Origin: Inia geoffrensis
Lineage: Eukaryota; Chordata; Mammalia; Artiodactyla; Iniidae
DNA length: 64,000 nucleotides
NCBI GenBank assembly: GCA_036417435.1
Contig: CM070903.1
Coordinates: forward strand, 79,539,501 to 79,603,500
Direction: 5' to 3'
Shown in pieces: positions 34,126 through 45,660 of this stretch. The notes below the pieces were generated by a model that made no database searches, had not been told where the DNA came from, and saw nothing but the letters and a program-made list of their open reading frames with translations. The position numbers and the translations under genes were made by a program. How positions within the stretch are numbered: the first letter of the stretch is position 1; every line of letters begins with the position of its first letter.

Positions 34126-35019
34126 ATGAGAAGACAGAGAAACACAGTAGATGAAGGAGCAAGGCAGAAACCCACCAGACCAAACAAATGAAGAAGAAAT
34201 AGGCAGCCTACCTGAAAAAAAAACCCTCAGAGTAATGATAGTAAAGATGATGTAAAATCTTAGAATTAGAATAGAGAAAATACAAGAAATGTGTAACAAG
34301 GACCTAGAAGAACTTAAGAACAAACAAACAATGATGAACAGCACAATAAATGAAATTTAAAATTCTCTAGAAGGAGTCAATAGCAGAATAAATGAGGCAG
34401 AAGAACAGATAAGTGACCTGGAAGATAAAATAGTGGAAATAACTACCGCAGAGCAGAATAAAGAAAAAAAGAATGAAAAGAATTGAGGAAAGCCTCAGAA
34501 ACCTCTGGGACAAGATTAAATGCAGCAACATTCGAATTATAGGGGCCCCAGAAGAAGAAGAGAAAAAGAAAGGGACTGAGAAAATATTGAAAGTATTATA
34601 GTTGAAAACTTCCCTAATATGGGAAAGGAAATAGTCAATCAAGTCCAGGAAGTGCAGATAGTCCCATAAAGGATAATCCAAGTGAAAACACATGAAGACA
34701 CATATTAATCAAGCTATCAAAAATTAAATACAAAGAAAAAATATTAGAAGCAGCAAGAGAAAAGTAACAAATAACAAAAAAGGGAATCCCCATGAGGTTA
34801 ACAGCTGATCTTTCAGAAGAAACTCTGAAAGCCAGAAGGGAGTGACAGGACATATTTAAAGTGATGAAAGGGCAGAACTTACAACCAAGATTACTCTACC
34901 CAGCAAGGGTCTCATTCAGATTTGATGGAGAAATTAAAATCTTTACAGACAAGCAAAAGATAAGAGAACACAGCACCACCAAACAGGCTTTAAAACAAAT
35001 TCTAAAGGAACTGTTCTAG
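34126..35019 (+). pseudogene. L1 ORF1 remnant (RNA-binding chaperone)
   Basis: Starts with ATG at 34126, coding MRRQRNTV, and reads 21 codons to a stop at 34189-34191. Later parts still resemble ORF1p in other frames. The coiled-coil side is seen as a run of E/K/N-rich codons around 34350-34470 ('INEAEEQISDLEDKIVEI'-like). The RRM and C-terminal side is at 34500-34860 ('NIRIIGAPEEEE', then a part with 'RLTADLSEE'). The end is TCTAAAGGAACTGTTCTAG at 35001-35019. An intact ORF1p forms trimers that bind L1 RNA and act as a nucleic acid chaperone. Here at least one early stop and several indels break the frame, including an in-frame TAA-type stop near 34357-34359. Total length is normal for the family. 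Confidence 0.85.
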
Positions 35020-35077
35020 GCTGGAAACACAAGAGAAGGAAAAGACCTACAATAATAAACCCAAAACAATTAAGAAA

Positions 35078-38000
35078 ATGGGAATAGGAACATACATATT
35101 GATAACTACCTTAAATGTAAATGGATTAAATGCTCCAACCAAAAGACATAGACTGGCTGAATGGATACAAAAACAAGACCCAAATATTTGCTGTCTAGAC
35201 AACACCCACTTCAGACCTAGGGACACATACAGATTGAAAGTGAGGGGATGGAAAAAGATATTCCATGCAAATGAAAATAAAAAGAAAGCTGGAGTCGTAG
35301 TTCTCATATGAGACAAAATAGGCTATAAAATAAAGACTATTACAAGAGACAAAGAAGGACACTGCATAATGATCAAGGGATCAATCCAAGAAGAAGATAT
35401 AACAATTATAAATATTTATGCACCCAACATAGGAGCAACTCAATACATAAGGCAAATGCTAACAGCCATAAAAGGAGAAATTGACAGTAACACAATCATA
35501 GTAGGGACTTTAACACCCCCGCTTTCACCAATGGACAGCTCATTCAAAATGAAAATAAATAAGGAAACACAAGTTTTAAATGATACAATAAACAAGGTGG
35601 ACTAAATTGCTATTTATAGGACATTCCATCCAAAAACAACAGAATACACTTTCTTCTCAAGTGCTCATGGAATATTCTCCAGGATAGATCATATCTTGGG
35701 TCACACATCAAGCCTTGGTAAATTTAAGAAAATTGAAATTGTATCAAGTATCTTTTCCAACCACAACACTATGAGACTAGATATCAATTACAGGAAAAAA
35801 TATGTAAAAAATACAAACGCATGGAAGCTGAACAATATACTACTAAATAACCAAGGATCACTGAAGAAATCAAAGAGGAAATCAAAAAATACCTAGAAAC
35901 AAATGACAATGAAAACACAATGACCCAAAACCTATGGGATGCAGCAAAAGCAGTTTTAAGAGAGAAGTTTATAGCAATACCATCCTACCTCAAGAAACAA
36001 GAAAGATCTCAAATAAACATCCTAACATTACACCTAAAGCAACTAGAGAAAAAAGAAAAAAAAACCCCGAAGTTAGCAGAAGGAAAGAAATCATAAAGAT
36101 CAGATCAGAAATAAATGAAAAAGAAATGAAGGAAACAGTAACAAAGATCAATAAAACTAAAAGCTGGTTCTTTGAGAAGATAAACAAAATTGATAGACCA
36201 TTAACTAGAATCATCAAGGAAAAGAGAGAGAAGAATCAAATCAAAAGAATTAGAAATGAAAAAGGAGAAGTGACAACTGACACTGCAGAAATACAAAGGA
36301 TCATGAGAGATTACTACAAGCAAGTATATGACAATAAAATGGACAGCCTGGAAGGAATGGAAAGATTCTTAGGAAAGCACAACCTTCCGAGACTGAACCA
36401 GGAAGAAAAAGAAAATATAAACAGGCCAATCACAAGCCCTGAAATTGAGACTGTGATCAAAAATTTTCAAACAAACAAAAGCCCAGGACAAGATGGCTTC
36501 AGAAGTGAATTCTGTCAAATATTTAGTGATGATTTAACACCTATCCTTCTCAAACTCTTCCAAAATATAGCAGAGGGAGGAATACTCCCTAACTTATTCT
36601 ATGAGGGCACCATCACCCTGATATCAAAACCAGACAAAGATGTCACAAAGAAAGAAAGCTACAGGCCAATATCACTGATGAACATAGATGCAAAAGGCCT
36701 CAAGAAAATACTAGCAAACAGAATCCAACAGCACATTAAAAGGATCTCACACCATGATCAAGGGGTTTATCCCAGGAATGCAAGGCTTCTTCAATATATG
36801 CAAATCAATCAATGTGATACAGCATATTAAGAAATTGAAGAATAAAAACCATATGATCATCTCAATAGATGCAGACAAATCTTTTGACAAAATTCAACAC
36901 ATATTTATGATAAAAACCCTCCAGAAAGTAGGCATAGAGGGAACTTACCTCAACATAATAAAGGCCATATGTGACAAACGCACAGCCAACATCATTCCCA
37001 ATGGTGAAAAACTGAAACCATTTCCTCTAAGATCAGGAACAAGACAAAGTTGTCCACGCTCACCACTATTATACAACATAGTTTTGGAAGTTTTAGCCAC
37101 AACATTCAGAGAAGAAAAAGAAATAAAAGGAACCCAAATCAGAAAAGAAGAAATAAAGTTGTCACTGTTTGCAGATGACATGATACTATACATAGAGAAT
37201 CCTAAAGATGCTACTAGAAAACTACTAGGGCTAATAAATGAATTTGGTAAAGTAGCAGGATATAAATTAATGCACAGAAATCTTTTGCATTCCTATACAC
37301 TAATGATGAAAAACCTGAAAGGGAAATTAAGGAAACACTCCCATTTACCACTGTAAAAAAAAGAATAAAATACCTAGTAATAAACCTACCTAAGGAGACA
37401 AAAGACCTGTATGCAGAAAATTATAAGACACTGATGAAAGAAATTAAATATGATACAAACAGATGGAGAGATATACTATGCTTTGGATTGGAAGAATCAA
37501 CATTGTGAAAACGACTACACTACGCAAAGCAATCTACAGATTCAATGCAATCCCTATCAAACTACCACTGGCATTTTTCACAGAACTAGAACAAAAAATT
37601 TCACAATTTGTATGGAAACACAAAAGACTCCGAATAGCCAAAGCAATCTTGAGAAAGAAAAGCAGAGCTGGAGGAATCAGGCTCCAGACCTCAGACTATA
37701 TTACAAAGGTACATTAATCAAGACAGTATGGTACTAGCACAAAAAATGAAATATAGATCAATGGAACAGGATAGAAAACCCAGGGATAAACCCATGCACA
37801 TATGGTCACCTTATTTTTGATAAAGGAGGCAAGAATATACAACGGAGAAAAGACAGCCTCTTCAATAAGTGGTGCTGGGAAAACTGGACAGCTACATGTA
37901 AAAGAATGAAATTAGAACACTCCCTAACACCATACACAAAAATAAACTCAAAATGGATTAAAGACCTATATGTAAGGCCAGACACTATCAAACTCTTACA

Positions 38001-38880
38001 GGAAAACATAGGCAGAACACCCCATGACATAAATCACAGCAAGATCCTTTTTGACTCACCTCCTAGAGAAATGGAAATAAGAACAAAAATAAACAAATGG
38101 AACCTAAAGAAACTTAAAAGCTTTTGCACGGCAAAGGAAACTATATACAAAACGAAAAGACAACCCTCAGAATGGGAGAAAATATTTGCAAATGAAGCAA
38201 CTGACAAAGGATTAATCTCCAAAATATATAAGCAGCTCATGCAGCTTAATATCAAAAAAACAAACAACCCAATCCAAAAATGGGCAGAAGACCTAAACAG
38301 ACATTTCTCCAAAGAAGATATACAGATTGCCAACAAGCACATGAAAGGATGCTCAACATCACTAATCATTAGAGAAATGAAAATTAAAACTACAGTGAGG
38401 TATCACCTCACACCGGTCAAAATGGCCATCATCAAAAAATCAACAAACAGTAAATGCTGGAGAGGGTGTGGAGAAAAGGGAACCCTCTTGCTCTGTTGGT
38501 GGGAAGGTAAATTGATACAGCCACTATGGAGAACAATATGGAGGTTCCTTAAAAATAGAACCACCATATGACCCACAATCCCACTACTGGGCATATACTC
38601 TGAGAAAACCATAGTTCAAAAAGAATCATGTACCACAACATTCATTGCAGCACTATTTACAATAGCCAGGACATGAAAGCAATGTAACTGTCCATCGACA
38701 GATGAATGGATGAAGAAGGTGTGGCACATATGTACAATGGAACACTACTCAGCCATAAAAAGAAATGAAATTGCATTATTTTTAGTGAGGTGGATGGACC
38801 TAGAGTCTGTCATACAGAGTGAAGTAAGTCAGAAAGAGAAAAACAAATACTGTATGCTAACTCATATACATGGAATCTAA
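35078..38880 (+). pseudogene. L1 ORF2 remnant (endonuclease-reverse transcriptase)
   Basis: Starts MGIGTYIL at 35078 and ends with TAA at 38878-38880, the usual length. The endonuclease (about 35078-35800) keeps NVNGL near residue 13. It has Asn where the catalytic Glu belongs (CCLDNTH, residue 42), a scrambled GDFNT motif (35509-35530) and SNHN for SDHN. It also has stops at 35309-35311 and 35603-35605. A frame change near 35855 leads into an open stretch of 298 codons (35934-36830). A two-base loss near 36764 shifts to the frame holding the reverse transcriptase core, where [11 protein letters not shown] and FADDM (37171-37185) survive. Further shifts occur near 37265, between 37360 and 37460 and near 37720. 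The C-terminal zinc knuckle (38454-38516) is [18 protein letters not shown], which lacks the His and the last Cys. No functional enzyme can be made. Confidence 0.93.
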
Positions 38881-39103
38881 AAAGAAAAAAAAATGCTTCT
38901 GAAGAACCTAGTGGCAGGACAGGAATAAAGACACGGATATAGAGAATGGACTTGAAGATACGGGGAGGGGGAAGGGTAAGCTGGGAGGAAGTGGGAGAGT
39001 GGCATGGACATATACATTACCAAATATGAAATAGATAGCTAGTGGGAAGCAGCCACATAGCACAGGGAGATCAGCTCAGTGCTTTGTGACCACCTAGAGC
39101 TGT

Positions 39104-39124
39104 GGGATAGGGAGGGTGGGAGGG
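39104..39124 (+). other. G-quadruplex motif in L1 3' UTR
   Basis: Five G-triplets separated by loops of three, one, one and one bases. The pattern satisfies the usual G3N1-7 rule. Conserved G-rich stretches are a known property of mammalian L1 3' UTRs. Confidence 0.75.
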
Positions 39125-39226
39125 AGACGCAAGAGGGAGGAGGTATGGGGATATATGTATATGTATGGCTGATTCACTTTGTTATAAAGCAGAAAGTACC
39201 ACACCATTGTAGAGCAATTATACTCC

Positions 39227-39232
39227 AATAAA
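39227..39232 (+). terminator. L1 polyadenylation signal
   Basis: AATAAA about 20 bases before the A-rich tail. Confidence 0.8.
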
Positions 39233-39252
39233 GATGTTAAAAAATAAAAAAA

Positions 39253-39264
39253 TAAAGATTTCAA
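39253..39264 (+). repeat. 3' target-site duplication of the L1
   Basis: TAAAGATTTCAA, identical to 31697-31708. The next bases (GG against AGG) also nearly agree. Confidence 0.92.
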
Positions 39265-39299
39265 GGTAATTTATAATTAATAGTAGTTATGTACATATT

Positions 39300-39460
39300 A
39301 CAGGCATTTACAATTTGGAAGTCATGTTAACACCCATTATTTTCTGTAATAGTAACAATAACTCTGTTAATTACACAGGTCAAGAATGATAAATTTGATG
39401 GGGAAACTGAGACCGAGAAGGATAAAGTGTTCCCCTCAAGGACACATAGCAAGTTATTTT
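39300..39460 (-). repeat. MIR relic, antisense
   Basis: 'aacacccattattttctgtaatag', 'gatggggaaactgagaccgagaagg' and 'caaggacacatagcaag' follow the antisense MIR core. Confidence 0.5.
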
Positions 39461-39464
39461 CTCC

Positions 39465-39943
39465 ATGTCTATGTCAAATGGATTTTTCATATTAACTTTA
39501 ATTCTAAAGCTCCTTCATTTGAAGTTTTCCAATACATTTTCCCTTAGTTTTAGTAGCCAGAGCAGGGTTGCATGCCACTCCAAACCAATTACTGGCAAAA
39601 GGGAAAGACACTAGCAAAAGCCTTAGCCTTAAACTAATAAAGGTTCACCCTTTGATTATTATTGAAGATTGGGAGCCACATTTCTTGAGTACATTGCTAC
39701 TGCAATCCCCAATAGAAGCAAATTTTGTTAACAGAAAAGAAATAGAAAAAAAACCTGCTATATGGGCAAGCTAACAGTGTCTTCCACAGCAACCATACTG
39801 TACTTTTATTTCATTTAAACCATTCCTTTGTGCTAGATGATGTCAGGTAGAAAAAAGAGTCCATGAGACAAATGCTGTTCTTTGAGTATGTTGATGAGAA
39901 GATGTCCACCATTCCCTCAACTGCTTAAATTTTGGTCAACTTA
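39465..39943. other. Gene-free AT-rich DNA
   Basis: No repeat or gene recognised. Confidence 0.5.
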
Positions 39944-40083
39944 TTTTAGCTCTTTTGAGCATACATACCAGAAAATACATGTTAGTGCAGCTAGAATTTT
40001 GCATGAAATGAGAGACATTACACTCATTTAGCTCAGTTAAATTTCATCATCTGATTGTGAATCCTTTGAGGGCAGGAATTTTC
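39944..40083 (+). repeat. 140-base dispersed duplication, copy 1
   Basis: Matches 41650-41789 without gaps over 140 bases with about seven differences. Its right half is part of an L2 3' end that continues past the duplicated part ('ttcaccattttgttcccagagtc', 'gccagtgccttctacataat', to about 40150). Copy 1 therefore keeps the original context. Confidence 0.95.
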
Positions 40084-40160
40084 TTCACCATTTTGTTCCC
40101 AGAGTCTTAGCCAGTGCCTTCTACATAATATGTGCTCAACATGTATTCTAAGTTGTTAAA
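40030..40160 (+). repeat. L2 3' end relic
   Basis: 'tgaatcctttgagggcaggaatt', 'gtgccttctacataatatgtgctcaac' is the L2 terminus. Partly inside the duplicated block. Confidence 0.55.
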
Positions 40161-41649
40161 TCTTGTTATTTCACACCGTTTCTCATCATCTTCTTGTCTC
40201 CACTGAAACTCTCCCCTCTAGACACTTTGTTCCTCCATAAAATGTGAAAAGTAATAACCAATACTTATCTAGTATTGATTTTGTGCCAAGCACTATTCTA
40301 TTTTATTTGTAGTATGTATAGTCCCCTAGTTAAATTAATCAGAATAATCACTCAGAAAATCCCCAGCCATATCCAAGCTGAAAGTCATGAAGTCACATAT
40401 TCCATGCAACCTTAATCTTGGAACTAGCAATCACAGACAGAGGAAAACAGAGCACCCTACCAAAATATCTTATGTATAAATTGCCATCATAGTGAACAGA
40501 TAGTACAGAAGAGAAATAAATGTTATTAAGATACCATTTATACCTAAATTCATAAGCCCTGGAACTCACCCCTTCACCCAGTGATTTGAGTCTAGAGAAT
40601 TAAATGGGCCAGGAAGTTACCTCACACCAGACACAGGACACCCATGGCTGTGGAAAGTCCCCTGAAGTCACCGGAACATACACAGGAGTGTGTGTCTATG
40701 GATCTAAATATAAAATGCTTCACTCACCTCGGCCCCCAAATCAGGCCTTGTTTGTCAGTACTACCTTGGCTGGGTCTGGAAGGCAAAGGAAAGAAGAATA
40801 TCTTGACCAGCTGATGCTTTGACAGATGCAGAAAAGGCATGTGTTCTCGAGATGTGGAGGAAGCTGGCATAGTGTGCCTGCATCTTTACCTTTGCTGCCC
40901 TCAGCGTCCTATTGGCAAATGAAGCCATACCGACTCAAGTGGCCTCTTTCTCCAGGAAGTTCTAAACTCTTTCTGTTCTTATTTTTCTCTCTAGCAAAAT
41001 TGCTCCTTGTAAAAAAACATGATGTCAATTTTTAAAATGGAAATTAGAGAAGAAAAAGGAACATAATCGCCAACACCGAGCATGATCATTTTAGCACTTA
41101 AAAAAAAATTCTTTAGCCTTTTCCCTATGCTTTTAAAAATGGAATTGTGTTTTGTCTCTAGTCTTTGTTCTGGATGTAAAGCAGCAATAAGGAGAAATCC
41201 CTCTGCTATATCTAGGGTAATTATAAAATGTGATCGATCCAGGGCAATTTTGAGAATAAAAGGGGAGTTAAAATTAATTATGAACATTTTAAAAATCTTT
41301 ATTTATTGATCCATAAAATGTTATATGATAGCAATGTACCGAAAAATAGTACCATTCAAAACCTATATTCAAAAATAAAACTGAAAAATTTTTTCACTAA
41401 AAAATTTAAGTGACATATATCCATGTACATTAAAACTGGAAAAAAGTCTTCATATTAATTATCTGAACTCAGCAATCTAACTGAATGACCATTGTTTGTA
41501 TATGTTCAAAATTTACTAATTTTCTTAGTTACATCTGTTTCTAATACCATGACACTGGTGTTTTTTGAAGAATACATTTTTTCAATAGATATTATTTTAA
41601 TTTTTTCAGACATTTGACAAATATTTCTTTAAAGTCACAATTTACAATT
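40161..41649. other. Gene-free AT-rich DNA
   Basis: No gene. Bases 40240-40320 ('ccaatacttatctagtattgattttgtgccaagcac') look like an antisense MIR end. Short open frames here have no family. Confidence 0.45.
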
Positions 41650-41789
41650 TTTTAGCTCCTTTGAACATACATACCAGAAAATACATACTAGCGCAGCTAG
41701 AATTTTGCATGAAATGAGAGACATTACACTCATTTAGCTCAGTTAAATTTCATCATCTGATTGTGAATTCTCTGAGGGCAGGAATTTTC
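41650..41789 (+). repeat. 140-base dispersed duplication, copy 2
   Basis: Second copy of 39944-40083, direct orientation, 1,706 bases downstream. It stops inside the L2 text ('gaattttcc|ctcaaaattt'), so it is the derived copy. No A-tail and no clear target repeats. Confidence 0.95.
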
Positions 41790-43849
41790 CCTCAAAATTT
41801 ATGACAATACTTTGACATATTTGAAATTATGCCATTTTCAACTGACTCTTCTCTATAGACATATTTTTAATTGAGAAAATACTCTCTTCATAACAGCTGA
41901 AATATTTGATATACTCAATGCAAAGTTTATAAAATGGAAGATATTTTCTAATATAGTTTATATAAAAATATATAAATATTTCAACCCAAATATCTTCAAA
42001 GATACTGTCTTTTGCCTGTTTAGAATACCTTTCTTTGATAAATATTTTTACAAGTCAAAACTCATTAAATAAATTGTCTCTTTTTCATTCATTTGAAAAA
42101 TTCACCAAACCGTGATACTACAAAATAAAAGAACTTCTCTATTTTATTCTGTTCTAAAACAGAATATAAATTTATCTAATATAAACAGGAGCTTCATTAA
42201 AATCTTCTTTCCACAAGTTTACATATTCTAAAACACAAATAATTTCAAAATTAAATTTTTTACACAATTTGAACTTTATTTTGTTTTCTCTTTTGCTTTC
42301 ATAGGGATAAATTTCAATATCTTCCTGTTTGTAAACTTTATTTTCAATAATTATATTTATCTAAAATTTCAAAGCTGAAGTTTTGTATTGCTTCATTCAC
42401 TGAATACTTAGATCAAAAATTTCCAATGAAGTGCCAACAAAATGTATAGCCCTCATTTACAAAAATTCAATTCCATTGCAAAATAGGTTTATCTGCAAAA
42501 TAGATCTTAAATATTAAAATATTTCAAAAGTCAATGAATGACAAGGAGAAAAAGCTCAGATTTTCATTCTATTGTATTTTTTATATTCAAAGTCAGCTTC
42601 TTCACAAAACTCTCTGTTAAAAGAAGGGTACCTCAGTTTACTTAAACCTTTCTTCATTATTAGACATGGAGTCTATGTGGACCTTTTTGCCATTGTAAGC
42701 AGTATAGTAATGGACACGTCTGTGTCACCTTTGGCACGTTGACCTTCCTGAACCATCTCATCCTCATTGCTTGCACAATCTTGGAGGTGGCCCTAGTTAG
42801 AAGGCTGGAGTTCTTTAGTGCTTTAAGCTCCATCATGCTCTGAATATGAAAGCAGGCCATTATCCCAATTGTCTTTGGGTTTCTCCCTGTTTATTTGGGT
42901 ATTTCTAAAGGAATCCCTAGACCTCTTTGCACACTTCAATATAGTTGGTCCTTTGGATGGGGAAGAGAAACATGGTGCCTGATCTTGGTTTCTCTTCTTT
43001 CTCTTACAATTACTCAAACTAGAAGGAATGGGCTGTCCCCTCTTTCTCTCCCTTATATGACTAGTATCTTCCTTAAAAAGTAAGACCAAGTCTTTCAAGA
43101 CTTAAAGTAGAAGGTGGGGGAATTCAGGAAACCTTTCTCTCCCTTAATAAGCCTTGCTTTAAATTTCACTACCTTTCTGTGTACATTTAATTCCTGTTTT
43201 AGTTGCCAGAAAGTGAATATTAACTTTCTCTCTCTCTTTCTTTGCATTCCTGTTATACCAACCCTAATTACTCTCTGTACTTCCCCACTCTACATCCCCA
43301 CAAAAAGTAAAAGAGTGCTTCAGTCTGACTTGGGTTAAAGTCAGGTATATGAAAAGGCAAAAGAGACAAGCATATTCATATATTTCCAAAATGATCACCC
43401 TTTCTTACTAAAGAAACTACTCCATTTATAAATAAACAATTAGTGGTCAAAAATATGTGTACAAGAACACTGTCATCTGATGATATTGATAGATTGAATT
43501 ACAAAAGATTTCCTATTGCTACAAGCTATATATGAGAGCACTAGTTTCACTGTATCCTGGTAAGGATTATCATTTTGAAAAATTTTGCTAACTTAATAAT
43601 TAAAGAATAATCAAGGGTTAATCTTTAGATTTTCTTAGTTTTATTCTAACTTCTCTAATTCTATAGGCGAGTAAACTTGAACTCATGAGAGATGCAATAG
43701 CTTGTTCTAGGGATGGAAAATGGCAGGGCACTGAGAAAAACCAGGATTGAGAGACTTTTGTTACTGAGAGATCAACAGCTTTCAAATGTCACTCTCATTT
43801 GAAAGCAGGATTTGGTAACCTGGGCTACGACACTGGCTATTTAATGATA
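41790..43849. other. Gene-free, AT-rich to average DNA
   Basis: 41790-42620 is very AT-rich with no repeat identified. 42650-43340 has average composition and two opposed open frames (42823-43098 and 42895-43083) that cover the same bases and have no domain. Confidence 0.45.
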
Positions 43850-43995
43850 CGATAATCTCTCAGATTTGCTTAGCTCTTCCAGGTTTCCAAAGTTGTGGCT
43901 GTTTTACATATATGATTTTAATAGTCTATGAATGCTATGAAGTATTATTAATTCCATTTTACAGTCAAACTGAGACCCAGAAATCTTAAGTGCTT
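43850..43995 (-). repeat. MIR relic, antisense
   Basis: 'ttttacatatatgattttaatag', 'gaagtattattaattccattttac', 'aactgagacccagaaatcttaag' are antisense MIR landmarks. Confidence 0.6.
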
Positions 43996-44036
43996 TGCTC
44001 AGAATGGATGGAAGGAGAAGTGAGGTATAATAGGAG

Positions 44037-44215
44037 GTCAGTCTGAACTGGGATTCTGCTTCTACCACTGACTGGTTCTATTACCTTGGAGAATTTCTTA
44101 GTATCCCCAAGCTGCTTCCTTATCCGCCAATCAAAATTAACAAAGTTCACCTCAGGGTTGTAACAAGGGAGAAATATCTCCATGCTCATAAAGGACTTTT
44201 GGTCCAGAGTTTGAA
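44037..44215 (+). repeat. MIR relic
   Basis: 'gaactgggattctgcttctaccac', 'ctattaccttggagaatttc' and 'cctcagggttgtaacaagg' follow the sense MIR order. It lies close to an antisense MIR relic. Confidence 0.55.
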
Positions 44216-44704
44216 AGGTAAGAGCCTTTTAATGAGTGATCACTCTCATTCAATAATAGTGCAGAGCTCTTTCTCTTCTATTCCTCTCCTTTTTTAAAAA
44301 AATAAATCTTTTCATATTTAGAACAATGTCTGACTAATTTACATCTTGTTGTGTCAAGGATCAGTAGAGATAAAGGAAGAGAAATTGAACTAAAAGGGAT
44401 TTTACATTTGAATTTACCTAACAAAATAACAGAATCACAGAAAGCAAGAACTAAAAGAATAATACGTATTAACCCCTCTAACCACCTACAGAAACACAAG
44501 AGTGGCAGGGAATAGGACACTGGCACAGAGTGCCACAGGGAGTAAATTGCACATCTGCATTTCTTTTAAAGCCCTGGTCTCTGAAATCATCCAAGGCTTT
44601 CAACACGATGTGTATTTTCTCCTTCTCCAACAGGGCTAGAAGAGCCCTAGGTTTTACCAATGAAAAATGAAGAGGCCTGCCAAAATTCCAGCCAATCCTG
44701 CACA
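44216..44704. other. Gene-free single-copy DNA
   Basis: Nothing recognised. Confidence 0.5.
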
Positions 44705-44870
44705 CTTACTGGGCATTACTGAGCTCCAGGGCTCTGGGAGAGACAGTTGAGAAAGGCACGGTCACTGCTCTCTCGTCTAGTGGTGGAAGAAGGCACACAC
44801 ACACGTAACTTGATTCCAAGGCAGACTGATAAGTGTTATCTTAGATCAGTGGAGGAGACAGGTCACACGA
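44705..44870 (+). repeat. Old dispersed repeat, family not named
   Basis: 'ttactgggcattactgagctcc', 'aaaggcacggtcactgctctc', 'cagactgataagtgttatcttag' resemble the motif described at 14895. Confidence 0.35.
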
Positions 44871-45547
44871 CTGGAATAGCATGAAGTCAGGCCCAGTCTG
44901 AGGCCATGTTGTTATTTAGGAAGCCTATCAGGTTCATCTTGCAGCTTGGCAGTGATCCAAAAACCCTGCAGCTTCTTGTCCTGGGTGTACTGGGTCATAG
45001 GATGCTTCCACCGCCTAAATGATCCTAGAATGCCTGGCATTATGGAAAAATGGCCTGCTCAAAAGTGACCTTTTTCTCCCCTAGCATGTCATAGGAGGTG
45101 TCAAACATCAGAGCTTCCAGGTTTCTATCCATTCAGGAAGTGAACAAAACCAAAAATACTTTTTTGTTTCTCCTTTGACAATTATTTCCTCCAGCTTTGC
45201 CTTAACTGTTTGCACACATGTCTCCCCGACGGAGCCCATGAGGAGCTGGAATACAGAGCCCCTCTGACTCTCTTTGTGTCCCACAGCACCTAGAAAATGC
45301 ATAATTGTATTAAATTCTCAATCCAGGTCAGTGGAATGAAATTCAGTCTTCCGCTATTCCTTCGACTCTTCCCCATTTTCCAACTTGTTGGCAACTTTTC
45401 CAAAATGCCCTCAAACTTAGAATTGAACATGAAAGAGAAAGAAAATGACACCTTTCTCTATTAAATAGGATGTTGCATTAAATAGATTGCAAAACAGCAA
45501 GGGTGAGGAGAGGAGTTCACTTGGCTGAAAAAAGGAAAGAGGACCTG
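44871..45547. other. Gene-free, partly L2-like DNA
   Basis: Bases 45215-45325 faintly resemble an L2 end ('cacagcacctagaaaatgcat'). Nothing else is recognised. Confidence 0.4.
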
Positions 45548-45660
45548 ACTGAAATCCTGATGGTTTGAGCGCTACCCCTGGCTTTGTTAGACCTCGGGCA
45601 AGCTGTTCCCCTCCTGGTCGCCTCAACTGACAAATGAGGTCCTAACAGGCTTATTGCTAA
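45548..45660 (+). repeat. MIR relic
   Basis: 'cctggctttgttagacctcgggcaagctg', 'gcctcaactgacaaatgagg' follow the MIR core (tgtgaccttgggcaag, cctcagtttcctcatctgtaaaatg). Confidence 0.5.

Larger units (their letters stand above)
31709..39252 (+). mobile_element. Full-length L1 retrotransposon, inactivated
   Basis: The element is complete from its 5' end to its A-rich 3' tail and lies between 12-base target repeats. The order is: 5' UTR with a YY1-type motif (31720-31728), a nested CHR SINE (33296-33526), ORF1 remnant (34126-35019), ORF2 remnant (35078-38880) and a 3' UTR with G-rich tracts and AATAAA. Its closest relatives are the cetacean L1s. Intact L1 moves itself and SINEs by nicking AT-rich DNA and copying its RNA at the nick. 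This copy cannot, because both frames are broken. The decay and the younger SINE inside it give it moderate age. Confidence 0.96.
38881..39252 (+). promoter_or_regulatory. L1 3' UTR and tail
   Basis: Contains two G-rich parts (38960-39000 and 39104-39150) and an AATAAA signal at 39227-39232, then an A-rich tail running into the 3' target repeat. The same terminal sequence is seen in the truncated copies at 9188 and 51865. Confidence 0.85.

Noticed and set aside
36754..37356. A functional reverse transcriptase gene
   Set aside because: The core motifs survive, but this is a part of the L1 ORF2 cut off by frameshifts at both ends; there is no independent promoter or start context.
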